From Aliivibrio wodanis (GTDB taxonomy: Bacteria; Pseudomonadota; Gammaproteobacteria; Enterobacterales; Vibrionaceae): a DNA stretch of 64,000 bases. A program made the translations under genes and the position numbers. Where the stretch lies: positions 1,054,001 through 1,118,000 of the forward strand of contig LN554846.1 of NCBI GenBank assembly GCA_000953695.1, written 5' to 3'. The notes under the pieces are model-generated. The model was not told where the DNA came from, ran no database searches, and was given only the letters and a program-made list of their open reading frames with translations. Position 1 is the first letter of the stretch. Every line of letters begins with the position of its first letter. Of the stretch, positions 1-8,779 are shown in pieces.

Positions 1-72
1 CAAGCTGATGGTAAGATTGCTATCCCTGAAGTACTACGTAAGTACATGAACGGTGTAGAGTTCATCGGTTAA
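1..72 (+). CDS. serS: Seryl-tRNA synthetase, C-terminal end (partial)
   Basis: The first 72 bases are the open 3' end of a gene entering from the left. They encode 23 residues ending in IPEVLRKYMNGVEFIG and a TAA stop. This closely resembles the conserved C-terminus of bacterial seryl-tRNA synthetase (E. coli ends VPEVLRPYMNGLEYIG). The enzyme charges tRNA-Ser in the cytoplasm. Only the tail is visible, so the call rests on that short match. The gene runs towards trxC and is separated from it by a shared hairpin terminator. Confidence 0.8.
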   Translation, partial: QADGKIAIPEVLRKYMNGVEFIG

Positions 73-103
73 TCTGTTCTATAACATAGACTAGATAAAC
101 ACT

Positions 104-141
104 AAAAAGCCGCTTTATGTTAAGTCATAAAGCGGCTTTTG
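104..141 (+). terminator. Bidirectional Rho-independent terminator between serS and trxC
   Basis: An inverted repeat, AAGCCGCTTTATG and CATAAAGCGGCTT, surrounds a short loop. It is followed by T residues on the plus strand and, because A residues precede it, also on the minus strand. It sits between the convergent serS and trxC genes and could serve both. Confidence 0.85.
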
Positions 142-158
142 TTTGTCTGCTATTTACA

Positions 159-593
159 TTATTTAAGCAGTGCTTGATTTAGCCACTGATCAAATTGGCC
201 TTTTGGTAATGCACCATTAATCATATCTACACGCTGGCCGTTCTTAAAGACCATAATCGTAGGGATAGAGCGGATCTGATATTGTGCAGCAATTTGTTGT
301 TGAGCTTCCGTATTTACTTTTACACAACGAACTTGGCCATTGCGTTCAGCTGCAACGTCTTCAAATACCGGAGAAAATCCAACGCATGGATTACACCACG
401 GGGCCCAGAAGTCGATAACAACAGGTTTATCACTATTCATTAAAGCGGCAAGGTTATCAGACGTTCCCTCTAGTGGTTTTCCATCTAATAGTTGTTCTTT
501 ACAACGACCACATGTAGCCGTGTCATTAATACGTTCAATAGGAAGGCGATTGAGTCCATTACACGATGGGCATCGAGATTGAAATTGAGACAT
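159..593 (-). CDS. trxC: Thioredoxin 2 (zinc-binding)
   Basis: A 144-residue cytoplasmic disulfide reductase of the TrxC type. The N-terminal extension carries two CxxC pairs (C8/C11 and C28/C31), the zinc site that separates thioredoxin 2 from thioredoxin 1. The thioredoxin fold follows, with DFWAPWCNPC at residues 61-70, and the cis-proline stretch SIPTIMVFKNG near residues 109-119. The active site reads WCNPC, not the usual WCGPC; thioredoxin redox potential is known to depend on the two residues between the cysteines. The length matches E. coli TrxC. The ATG lies 144 codons from the stop and begins MSQFQSRCPSC, as expected. It is a single gene, convergent with serS. Confidence 0.95.
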   Translation of the reverse strand: MSQFQSRCPSCNGLNRLPIERINDTATCGRCKEQLLDGKPLEGTSDNLAALMNSDKPVVIDFWAPWCNPCVGFSPVFEDVAAERNGQVRCVKVNTEAQQQIAAQYQIRSIPTIMVFKNGQRVDMINGALPKGQFDQWLNQALLK

Positions 594-684
594 GGTATTC
601 CTTTATTATTTTCTGCTATCAGCAGTTTGTGAGCATAAAGAAATAATGGGGGTGCTAAGTGAGATATTCAATTAGAAAGAGTAA

Positions 685-711
685 TAAAAAAGGAGCAAAT
701 AGATGCTCCTT
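685..711 (-). terminator. Rho-independent terminator for yciU
   Basis: On the minus strand, AGGAGCA and TGCTCCT form a stem with a 6-base loop followed by a run of T. It lies 27 bases past the stop codon of the yciU homologue. Confidence 0.75.
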
Positions 712-737
712 AGTATGAAATGGTAAGGTTGGTGAAA

Positions 738-1061
738 TTAATCACGCTTCCATAGCATGTGGCAGAACTTGTGTTCAGGATCACGACTTACTAGCATGCG
801 AGCAAAGACATCATCTAAAACATCAGATTCTTCATTAACTAAGCCAATTAAAACTTCAGCGTAGATTTCGCCATCGACATCAAAGCCAACTTGTTCAGAC
901 CAGTCATCACCAGTATCTACGACTTCAGCGGCGCCGCGGTCATCAAATTGCAGAGTGAATAATGCAACATCAGCAGGTTCAAGATTGTCTTGAGCCATTT
1001 CAAGGAAAATATCGTAAGCGACTTCGATTACGTCATCATAGCTAATTAGTTCAGTTGTCAT
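738..1061 (-). CDS. yciU: YciU/HI1450 (DUF440) family protein, putative dsDNA mimic
   Basis: A small, strongly acidic protein of 107 residues. Segments such as YDIFLEMAQDNLEPADVALFTLQFDDRGAAE and the ending DPEHKFCHMLW line up with E. coli YciU and H. influenzae HI1450, proposed from structure to mimic double-stranded DNA. The reading frame stays open upstream, but the start at 1061 is preferred: it begins MTTELISYDDVIEVAYDIF, matches the family N-terminus, and has an AAAGG ribosome-binding site about 8 bases upstream. It is divergent from gsk, with a PurR-type palindrome in the shared spacer. The molecular role is not settled in the family. Confidence 0.9.
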   Translation of the reverse strand: MTTELISYDDVIEVAYDIFLEMAQDNLEPADVALFTLQFDDRGAAEVVDTGDDWSEQVGFDVDGEIYAEVLIGLVNEESDVLDDVFARMLVSRDPEHKFCHMLWKRD

Positions 1062-1141
1062 GGTGGTTACCTTTAAAAAATACGCCCATAAATTATCACG
1101 AATGTCCTCTATAAGGCTAGAGCTATCAACAAATAGAAAGA

Positions 1142-1153
1142 GCAAACGTTTGC
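1142..1153. promoter_or_regulatory. PurR-type operator upstream of gsk
   Basis: GCAAACGTTTGC is a perfect 12-base palindrome identical to the core of the PurR consensus (ACGCAAACGTTTGCGT). It lies about 92 bases before the gsk start and 81 bases before the divergent yciU start. Inosine kinase is a purine-salvage enzyme, so control by the purine repressor is a reasonable inference. Confidence 0.65.
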
Positions 1154-1244
1154 CTTTCGTTGAGGGTAATATCAGTAGTTGCGGCAGAGTTATTCAGCGG
1201 CTAAACTTCGCACTTCTTCCATTAGCCAGTTGAATGATTATTTT

Positions 1245-2549
1245 ATGAAATTTCCAGGTCAGCGTAAATCCAAGCATTATTTTCCTGTTCACGCTCGTGA
1301 TCCATTAGTTAGCCAAGCTCAAGAAGCTAAAAAAATGTCACGTACTCATATTATTGGTATTGACCAAACGTTAGTGGATATTGAAGCGAAAGTGGATGAT
1401 GCTTTTATTGAAAAATATGACTTGAGTAAAGGACACTCACTGGTTATCGATAATGATAAAGCGGAAATGCTTTATAACGAGCTTAAAGATAACAACATGA
1501 TCACCAATGAATTTGCTGGTGGTACAATTGGTAATACACTTCATAACTACTCAGTATTGGCTGATGACAAGTCAACATTACTAGGGGTTATGAGTGAAGA
1601 TATTCACATTGGTAGCTACTCTTATCGCTATCTTTGTAATACGTCTAGCCGTATGGATTTGAATTACCTTCAACCTGTTCCGGGTGCGATTGGTCGTTGT
1701 TTTGCACTTATTAGTCAAGATGGTGAGCGTACGTTTGCGATCAGCGAAGGTGACATGAACCAACTTCGTGCAGAAAGCATTCCAGAGAAAATATTTAAAA
1801 ATGCCTCTGCATTAGTACTGACTGCTTATCTAGTTCGTTGTAAAGATGGCGACCCAATGCCAGCGGCGACGATGCAAGCGATAGAGTACGCGAAAAAGCA
1901 TGACGTACCAGTAGTATTAACCATGGGTACTAAGTTTGTGGTTCAGGATGACCCTCAATACTGGCGTGATTTCCTAAACGATCATGTATCGGTTGTTGCA
2001 ATGAATGAAGAGGAAGGTGAAGCGTTGACTGGTGCGACAGATCCTCTACAAGCTGCTGATAAGGCACTTGAATGGGTTGATTTAGTTCTTTGTACAGCAG
2101 GGCCTGTAGGGCTATATATGGCTGGTTATACAGAAGAAGAAGCTAAGCGCGAAACATCATTACCATTGCTTCCAGGTTCGATTGCTGAATTTAACCAATA
2201 TGAGTTTAGTCGCCCAGCGATTAAAGACAGTTGTGAAAATCCAATTAAGGTTTACTCGCACATTGCCCCTTATATGGGTGGCCCAGAGAAAATCAAAAAT
2301 ACTAATGGCGCTGGAGATGGTGCTTTATCTGCATTACTGCATGATATGGCTGCAAACCATTATCATCGTAACAATGTACCGAACTCAAGCAAGCACCAAC
2401 ACTCTTACTTAACATATTCGTCTTTTTCTCAAGTATGTAAGTATTCAAACCGTGTAAGCTTTGAAGTATTAGCACAACATTCACCACGTTTATCTCGTGG
2501 TTTACCAGAGCGTGAAGATTCATTAGAAGAGTCGTACTGGGAAAGATAA
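1245..2549 (+). CDS. gsk: Inosine/guanosine kinase
   Basis: A 434-residue PfkB/ribokinase-family kinase that phosphorylates inosine and guanosine in purine-nucleoside salvage. From MKFPGQRKSKHYFPVHARDPL to the C-terminal GLPEREDSLEESYW it follows E. coli Gsk nearly residue for residue and has the same length. GGTIGNTLHNYSVLADD near residues 90-107 and the ATP-site motif NTNGAGDGA near 352 mark the fold. The frame is open 22 codons further upstream from a TTG, but the family N-terminus and length pick the ATG at 1245. That ATG has no strong Shine-Dalgarno. A PurR-like operator lies upstream. Confidence 0.96.
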   Translation: MKFPGQRKSKHYFPVHARDPLVSQAQEAKKMSRTHIIGIDQTLVDIEAKVDDAFIEKYDLSKGHSLVIDNDKAEMLYNELKDNNMITNEFAGGTIGNTLHNYSVLADDKSTLLGVMSEDIHIGSYSYRYLCNTSSRMDLNYLQPVPGAIGRCFALISQDGERTFAISEGDMNQLRAESIPEKIFKNASALVLTAYLVRCKDGDPMPAATMQAIEYAKKHDVPVVLTMGTKFVVQDDPQYWRDFLNDHVSVVAMNEEEGEALTGATDPLQAADKALEWVDLVLCTAGPVGLYMAGYTEEEAKRETSLPLLPGSIAEFNQYEFSRPAIKDSCENPIKVYSHIAPYMGGPEKIKNTNGAGDGALSALLHDMAANHYHRNNVPNSSKHQHSYLTYSSFSQVCKYSNRVSFEVLAQHSPRLSRGLPEREDSLEESYWER

Positions 2550-2601
2550 TTTTTGTGGGTGCTTATTTATAAAAAATAGCTAAGCTAAAAATAGATGAAA
2601 T

Positions 2602-2634
2602 AAAAACGGAAGCCTAGGTGCTTCCGTTTTTTAG
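2602..2634 (+). terminator. Bidirectional terminator between gsk and yeaD
   Basis: AAAACGGAAGC and GCTTCCGTTTT form an 11-bp stem around CTAGGT. There are T residues downstream on the plus strand and A residues before the stem, so it can stop both gsk and the convergent yeaD. Confidence 0.85.
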
Positions 2635-2644
2635 AATCAAATAA

Positions 2645-3520
2645 TTAAGCTGTGATTGTTGTACTTAATGTAAATGATTCATTAGGTTGAATTACTTTAG
2701 CAACGTCAAGACTTGTCGCATGATAAGTAGATTCAACACAGACCATGGTTTGGTAACCATCATTGTTCATGTCACCCATAGACTCCGCACCTTCAATCCA
2801 AGGATTCCAGATAACAGCCGCATTGTGACCCGCATTAGTGACAGATAAGCTACGTTGCGTGTCTGATACTGTAATTGTCTCTTGTGGTTGGGTATAGACA
2901 CGGTCAACAGCCGCATCAATCGATAATGTATCACCGCCAGAACATACTTTCCCTTCCAGTAAGCCATCAATATAGCTAGATCCCATACCGGTAATTGTTG
3001 TCGTGTTAATATCAGCAACATTTAGATAGGAGTGTAATGCACCTGAGCAGTTCCACGCTTTATTATCTGTGTTTTTCGCATTAAGAGTAATCGTTAACTG
3101 ATCGCCAATTTCTACTGTTAATCGTGCTTCAAACTCACATGGCCAAATAGCTTTGGTTTCTTCAGACGTTTCTAATCCAAGAACGACCATAACGCCATTT
3201 TCATTTTCACGATGTTCTACTAGTGTCCAAGTGCTATTACGAGCAAAGCCGTGTGCAGGGTTTGCGATACGACCAAACCAAGGCCAACATACAGGCACGC
3301 CCCCACGAATTGCTTTATCAGGGTTAAAAATAGCGTCTTTGCTCATCCAAATCAGGTCGTCTTGCCCTTTTGGAGTGAAAGATAATACATGACCACCGTG
3401 TAATGAAATTGCGGCTTCTGCTTTCTCATGAAGTACACGAACCACTTTTACATCGTCTAATTGAGCAATGGTAACGCAATCAGATAACACACTGATGGTT
3501 GGAAGGTGAGTAAGATTCAT
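2645..3520 (-). CDS. yeaD: D-hexose-6-phosphate mutarotase (aldose 1-epimerase family)
   Basis: A 291-residue cytoplasmic enzyme of the galactose-mutarotase superfamily, corresponding to E. coli YeaD (about 294 residues), which interconverts the anomers of glucose-6-phosphate. Recognisable stretches are HGGHVLSFTP near residue 40, the conserved GGVPVCWPWFG near 93-103, AHGFARNSTW after it, and the C-terminal CVEST motif. It lies downstream of gapA on the same strand, as in E. coli. A terminator-like hairpin at 3680-3708 separates the two, so they may not be strictly co-transcribed. Confidence 0.9.
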   Translation of the reverse strand: MNLTHLPTISVLSDCVTIAQLDDVKVVRVLHEKAEAAISLHGGHVLSFTPKGQDDLIWMSKDAIFNPDKAIRGGVPVCWPWFGRIANPAHGFARNSTWTLVEHRENENGVMVVLGLETSEETKAIWPCEFEARLTVEIGDQLTITLNAKNTDNKAWNCSGALHSYLNVADINTTTITGMGSSYIDGLLEGKVCSGGDTLSIDAAVDRVYTQPQETITVSDTQRSLSVTNAGHNAAVIWNPWIEGAESMGDMNNDGYQTMVCVESTYHATSLDVAKVIQPNESFTLSTTITA

Positions 3521-3679
3521 AGGTGACTCCTAAAATAGTAAATACGTATTCTTTTTAGATACTTTCTACCAAGCTAATTGCAAACATCAGTGATAGTCGA
3601 TTACCGAAAAGGAATAGATACTTATATCAATGTAATAATGTAGAGGCAATTCTCTAATTTGGCATTAAATTACAGATAC

Positions 3680-3708
3680 AAAAAAGGCGACAATTAAGTC
3701 GCCTTTCA
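3680..3708 (-). terminator. Terminator after gapA
   Basis: On the minus strand AAAGGCGAC and GTCGCCTTT form a stem followed by a run of T residues. It lies about 60 bases past the gapA stop codon and before yeaD. Confidence 0.8.
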
Positions 3709-3766
3709 TTCTTAAAAGATATTAAAACCTTTTAAGTTAGCTTTCAAAGAAAGTCTAAACTAATGC

Positions 3767-5094
<1,328 letters not shown>

Positions 5095-5511
5095 ATGGAT
5101 AGATCAAAACCCTTTTCAGAATTAACAGAAGAAGATTGGCAAGGGCGTTTAACACAAGAAGAGTTTGATATTTGTAGAAAACAAGGTACAGAAGCCCCTT
5201 TTTCTGGCAAGTTATTGCATAATAAATCGACAGGGAAATATGCCTGCACTTGCTGTCAGACAATTTTATTTGAATCTGAAAACAAGTACGATTCAGGTTG
5301 TGGTTGGCCAAGTTTTGATGCGCCAATTAATAAAGATGTGCTTCGTTATTTGAAAGATAGCAGTTATGGAATGGAGAGAGTTGAGATCAGGTGCAGGACT
5401 TGCGATTGTCATTTAGGGCATGTATTTAATGATGGACCTAAAACGACAGGTGAGCGTTTTTGTGTTAATTCAATTTCTTTAAGTTTTAATGACGATGTGA
5501 TAGCGGAATGA
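5095..5511 (+). CDS. msrB: Peptide-methionine (R)-S-oxide reductase
   Basis: A 138-residue repair enzyme that reduces the R form of methionine sulfoxide in proteins. Two CxxC pairs (C51/C54 and C100/C103) form the structural zinc site. RFCVNSISL holds the catalytic cysteine C123, a cysteine form and not a selenocysteine form. GCGWPSF near residues 68-74 and HLGHVF near 106-111 are family signatures. The sequence upstream of the ATG (AAGAGGTAGAATTTCAA) contains an AGAGG ribosome-binding site. It is divergent from gapA, as in E. coli. Confidence 0.96.
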   Translation: MDRSKPFSELTEEDWQGRLTQEEFDICRKQGTEAPFSGKLLHNKSTGKYACTCCQTILFESENKYDSGCGWPSFDAPINKDVLRYLKDSSYGMERVEIRCRTCDCHLGHVFNDGPKTTGERFCVNSISLSFNDDVIAE

Positions 5512-5665
5512 AAATACAGAAGTAGCTTTTCATTTCGTTATTGAAAAAAGAAGTTAGAAAGTAATGAAGGTATGGCGTTGGCCTTCATTACTTAAATAAA
5601 TTATTGATGAACATAGCCATACCAGTAATAAATAGAGCATTTAATTAATGATATAAGCTAAGTTT

Positions 5666-6502
5666 TTATTTTATTTCAGCTGGTAGCAATGAGGCTTTAA
5701 AGTTTTGATTCTTGATGCTTTCAGTTATAGCTTCACTGAATTGTCCTAATTTTTCTTTTTCTATAGCAGAAAATTTATACAGCAAAGACAGTTGTTTTTC
5801 AGAAGCAACTTGAAGTTCAAACTCTTTCCCAACTAACGCCCAGATATAAGCGTGTTCTTTATTATTTTCTTTGTGGTTAATACTTGCTAAAGATTTAATA
5901 ACTGTAGCGTGCAGATTTTTTTCATAATCATCTTCTGTAAGTAGTTCTAGAGCATGATTTAAAATCAAAATTGTTTTATTACCATCTCGTTGAGTATAGA
6001 AAGTCGCTAGAGCATATTGTAATTCTGTTGATTCTAATTTTGTAGTGCCTTCAAGTTGTAAAAATTCACGTAATGCGTTTTTATCACCGGTTACCCAACG
6101 ATAATAAAGCACTTTAGGCTCTTTTGAATCTTGTAGATCAAGTGATATTGCTTCAATTGCATCATAAGTATGCAATAAAGCTTCTGAGCGTTTAGATTTA
6201 ACTTCTTTAGCGGTAATAGGTTCAATTTGTGCTGCTGAACCTAAACATTGTTGATAATTATAAGTGAGTTTAATCGTGTTTAGTTTATCTAAATCATGTT
6301 GACTTTTTAATGTTTTAAAACGGCTTAAAATGAGAGCGTCACGCTGACGTAAGCATTGTCCATCATGCATGTTTAATTGATTACATTGTAAACCCTTGTG
6401 CTCTTCACATAACTGTTCAGTAGTAGGGGTTGAGTCAAAGCATGCTGATAACAAAAGAGTCGTCAGAGTGAGTAAAGAAAACCTTTGAATAGTTGAAAAC
6501 AT
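5666..6502 (-). CDS. Putative lipoprotein, DUF2989-like
   Basis: A 278-residue protein with a type II signal peptide: a hydrophobic stretch at residues 8-20 leading to the lipobox LLLSAC, with C21 as the lipidated residue. The mature part has Cys residues at LCEEHKGLQCNQLNMHDGQC that may form periplasmic disulfides. It then becomes largely helical and resembles TPR-like repeats (LELLTEDDYEKNLHATVIKSL, AYIWALVGKEFEL). From memory it resembles the DUF2989 lipoprotein family of gamma-proteobacteria, function unknown. It is divergent from the DUF1315 gene and no operon partner is visible. Confidence is high for a lipoprotein and moderate for the family name. Confidence 0.75.
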   Translation of the reverse strand: MFSTIQRFSLLTLTTLLLSACFDSTPTTEQLCEEHKGLQCNQLNMHDGQCLRQRDALILSRFKTLKSQHDLDKLNTIKLTYNYQQCLGSAAQIEPITAKEVKSKRSEALLHTYDAIEAISLDLQDSKEPKVLYYRWVTGDKNALREFLQLEGTTKLESTELQYALATFYTQRDGNKTILILNHALELLTEDDYEKNLHATVIKSLASINHKENNKEHAYIWALVGKEFELQVASEKQLSLLYKFSAIEKEKLGQFSEAITESIKNQNFKASLLPAEIK

Positions 6503-6618
6503 GATAATCCTATATATAGAAGAGGGAAGTGTGATCCATTACTCTTATTTATCGGCACTTTGTTGACTAACATTAATGAAAAGATATCGTTTACTTGTCG
6601 TTAGATATGGAGTGAATG

Positions 6619-6903
6619 ATGGACGTAAATAAATTATTAGAATCGATGACCCCAGACGTGTTTCAAAATTTGCAATATGCAGTAGAAACAGGAAAGTGGC
6701 ATAATGGAACCCCTTTGTCTGCTGAGCAACGAAGCACTTGTATGCAAGCGATGATGCTGTACCAATCGAAACATAATAAAGATGCACAACATATGACAGT
6801 GGCAGAAGGTGGTGAAATTGCCTTTAAATCAAAAGCTGAATTAAAGAAGCAATTCTCTAAAGGGCAAGAAGATATTGTGCGTGTTAATATATCTCTGGAT
6901 TAA
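6619..6903 (+). CDS. DUF1315 (YeaC-like) protein
   Basis: A 94-residue soluble protein. The N-terminal LLESMTPDVFQNLQYAVETGKW and the central HNKDAQHMTV segment align with E. coli YeaC, a DUF1315 protein of unknown function. Two ATG codons occur in tandem at 6616 and 6619. The second is preferred because the GGAG at 6609-6612 is spaced 6 bases from it and only 3 from the first. It follows the gapA-msrB neighbourhood, as yeaC does in E. coli, with the lipoprotein gene inserted between. Function is not known. Confidence 0.85.
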   Translation: MDVNKLLESMTPDVFQNLQYAVETGKWHNGTPLSAEQRSTCMQAMMLYQSKHNKDAQHMTVAEGGEIAFKSKAELKKQFSKGQEDIVRVNISLD

Positions 6904-6975
6904 TGTAACTATAATGTTTAAATTATCAGCAATAAGAATATAAATGCTACATTGCTCCCAAAATGAATTTATAAT

Positions 6976-7014
6976 ATTGTCGATAGGGATTTACTCAAGT
7001 AGATTATCGACAAT
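6976..7014. repeat. Inverted repeat upstream of the small hydrophobic ORF
   Basis: ATTGTCGATA at 6976-6985 is repeated in inverse orientation as TATCGACAAT at 7005-7014 with a 19-base spacer. There is no T run, so it is more like an operator or a leader stem than a terminator. It lies 24 bases before the candidate ATG at 7038. Confidence 0.5.
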
Positions 7015-7037
7015 TTAATAAATTATAAGACGTTATT

Positions 7038-7186
7038 ATGAAAAAACCAAAGGACAGGTTCTTACTAAATTTGCAGCATTTGCCGCTGTATTCGTTTTAC
7101 TTGCAGTGATTGCCGCTCCAAAATTCCTCGGGGGTGAGACTGTAAATAGCGCATCACAAGGAACTTTAACCCTTTATTCTGAATAA
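7038..7186 (+). pseudogene. Small hydrophobic ORF, apparently frameshifted at an A tract
   Basis: From 7040 to the TAA at 7184-7186 one frame is open and encodes a hydrophobic stretch, AAFAAVFVLLAVIAAPKFLG, followed by a short polar tail ending TLTLYSE. That frame has no ATG, GTG or TTG start. An ATG at 7038 precedes it in another frame and is followed by six A residues. One additional A would join the ATG to the hydrophobic frame and give a 49-residue single-pass membrane or signal-peptide protein starting MKKTKGQVLTKF. It could be a pseudogene, a sequencing indel, or a slippage-controlled gene. No good Shine-Dalgarno is seen, and no family is recognised with confidence. Confidence 0.35.
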
Positions 7187-7218
7187 TATAGCCCCGTTTC
7201 TTTTCTGAGCCAACGATC

Positions 7219-8139
7219 TTATGAGTGATTTGTGATTACTCGACTCTCTGGCTCAGGAAGCTGTCCCCCACAATGCCTGCAATGAATAGAATCCGATTCA
7301 TGCCCGCTTTTTAAGCAGTTAGGGCAGCGAACTAAATTTCGATGAGTATTCATTTCTTGATTTAACTCTGCAGTAATGATGCCCGTTGGTACCGCTAAAA
7401 TAGAATAGCCTAATAACATTGTTATGGATGCTATTGCTTTCCCCAATGCGGTATGAGGTACTAAATCACCATATCCAACCGTTGTTATTGTTACTATTGC
7501 CCAATAAATGCTTTGTGGGATACTTGTAAAACCATTCTCTGGCCCCTCAATTACAAACATCAATGAACCAAATACCGAAACAAGAATTGCAACCGTACTA
7601 AAGAAAATGAAAATTTTTCTTTTAGCCATGAGCAGAGAACGTAAGAGAATATTAGAATCTTGTAAATAGCGGACTAATTTTAATACTCTAAAGATCCTCA
7701 TTACTCGTAATAATCGAATAATGGCAATATAACTAGCACTAGGGAAAAACAGAGCTAAATAAGTAGGTAATATCGCCAGTAGATCAATAACACCATAAAA
7801 ACTACGGGCATAAGAACGAGGTTTAGGTGAGCAATAGAGCCGAAAAAGATATTCAAGTGTAAAAATTGCAGTAAAGGTGTATTCAAGTCGCCACAGTATA
7901 TGACCATAACTAGCATTGATAGAACTAATAGAATCTAAAACTAAAGTTGCTTGAGAGGTGAGGATTAAGATAATCAACATGATATCAAATCGTTTACCAG
8001 CTTTAGTATGTGTACCAAAAATAATGGTATATAGATAATGTTTCATACGTTGTTTTTTCATAGCTACCAATAAGTGAACGGTTTGAATAAAGCGTAATAA
8101 ATTGTCTTTACTATAATAGTAATCTAAATAATTGAGCAT
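7219..8139 (-). CDS. Voltage-gated potassium channel with C-terminal zinc ribbon
   Basis: A 306-residue inner-membrane protein of the six-helix ion-transport superfamily. The S4 voltage sensor is clear at residues 142-157 (R142, R145, R148, R151, each three apart). The pore helix and the K+ selectivity filter TTVGYGD are at 219-225, followed by S6. After S6 the protein ends in CPNC (272-275) and CRHCG (287-291), a short zinc ribbon where some channels carry an RCK domain. The start at 8139 has AAGG just upstream; an internal Met at 8061 is an alternative that would remove 26 residues. No partner gene is adjacent. Confidence 0.88.
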   Translation of the reverse strand: MLNYLDYYYSKDNLLRFIQTVHLLVAMKKQRMKHYLYTIIFGTHTKAGKRFDIMLIILILTSQATLVLDSISSINASYGHILWRLEYTFTAIFTLEYLFRLYCSPKPRSYARSFYGVIDLLAILPTYLALFFPSASYIAIIRLLRVMRIFRVLKLVRYLQDSNILLRSLLMAKRKIFIFFSTVAILVSVFGSLMFVIEGPENGFTSIPQSIYWAIVTITTVGYGDLVPHTALGKAIASITMLLGYSILAVPTGIITAELNQEMNTHRNLVRCPNCLKSGHESDSIHCRHCGGQLPEPESRVITNHS

Positions 8140-8779
8140 TTTACCTTGCTCAAATCGAGCATACCTAATAAATAGTCAGCTTTACTAGTTATTTTAACTC
8201 ACTTTGTCCTTGTCTAAGTTTTTAGGGAATTTTCTGAACGATTTTCTGAGTAAATATTCACCTAGATTGGAATGACTGTGCCTACCTTTATATCCCAATT
8301 GTAAAATATTCATCATAAAGTGATCTGGAACAGGTTATTTTAGTGATAAATGATGTGATTTTATTATCAGTTATACTACTCTTTAGTGGCACGGAGATTT
8401 CGCCATAATTTGTCATTTTCAGCCTGATATATGTAATTTTATTACAGTTAGTGTTAGCTTAAATGATGCTTTTATTACTAGTGTACTTTTTGATGTGGAT
8501 CGTAAGTTGTATTAAGTATGTGATGTGAAAGGTCTTTTTATTGAGATACCCGTTAGGGGTAAGACGAAAGTGGTAAATATTTTCCGATAACTGATCTGAA
8601 TCAATACTTTTAAAATTGTGAAAGAATATAATCAGTTTTGAAAGCAATTTACTAAGTAAGCAAAGCAAGGTAACCAGAAATGAATGGTTAAGCTTAATCG
8701 CTTGAAAGGATGTAAAAGCAAAATCCTTACTAAATAGTTTTTAACGATTTTTATAATTTTTATTTTTAGGAGAAACAAT
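8140..8779. other. Long A+T-rich spacer upstream of adhE
   Basis: This is 640 bases between the divergent channel gene and adhE. No convincing gene is seen: a 69-codon minus-strand frame at 8459-8668 has no recognisable protein character. It probably holds the adhE promoter and a long leader. A strong AGGAG ribosome-binding site lies 8 bases before the adhE ATG. Confidence 0.5.

Noticed and set aside
1179-1244. Longer gsk start at a TTG
   Set aside because: The extra 22 residues are not in the family, and the ATG at 1245 gives the exact E. coli length.
8459-8668. 69-codon minus-strand frame upstream of adhE
   Set aside because: No ribosome-binding site, an odd Ile/Lys/Asn-rich composition typical of A+T-rich non-coding DNA.
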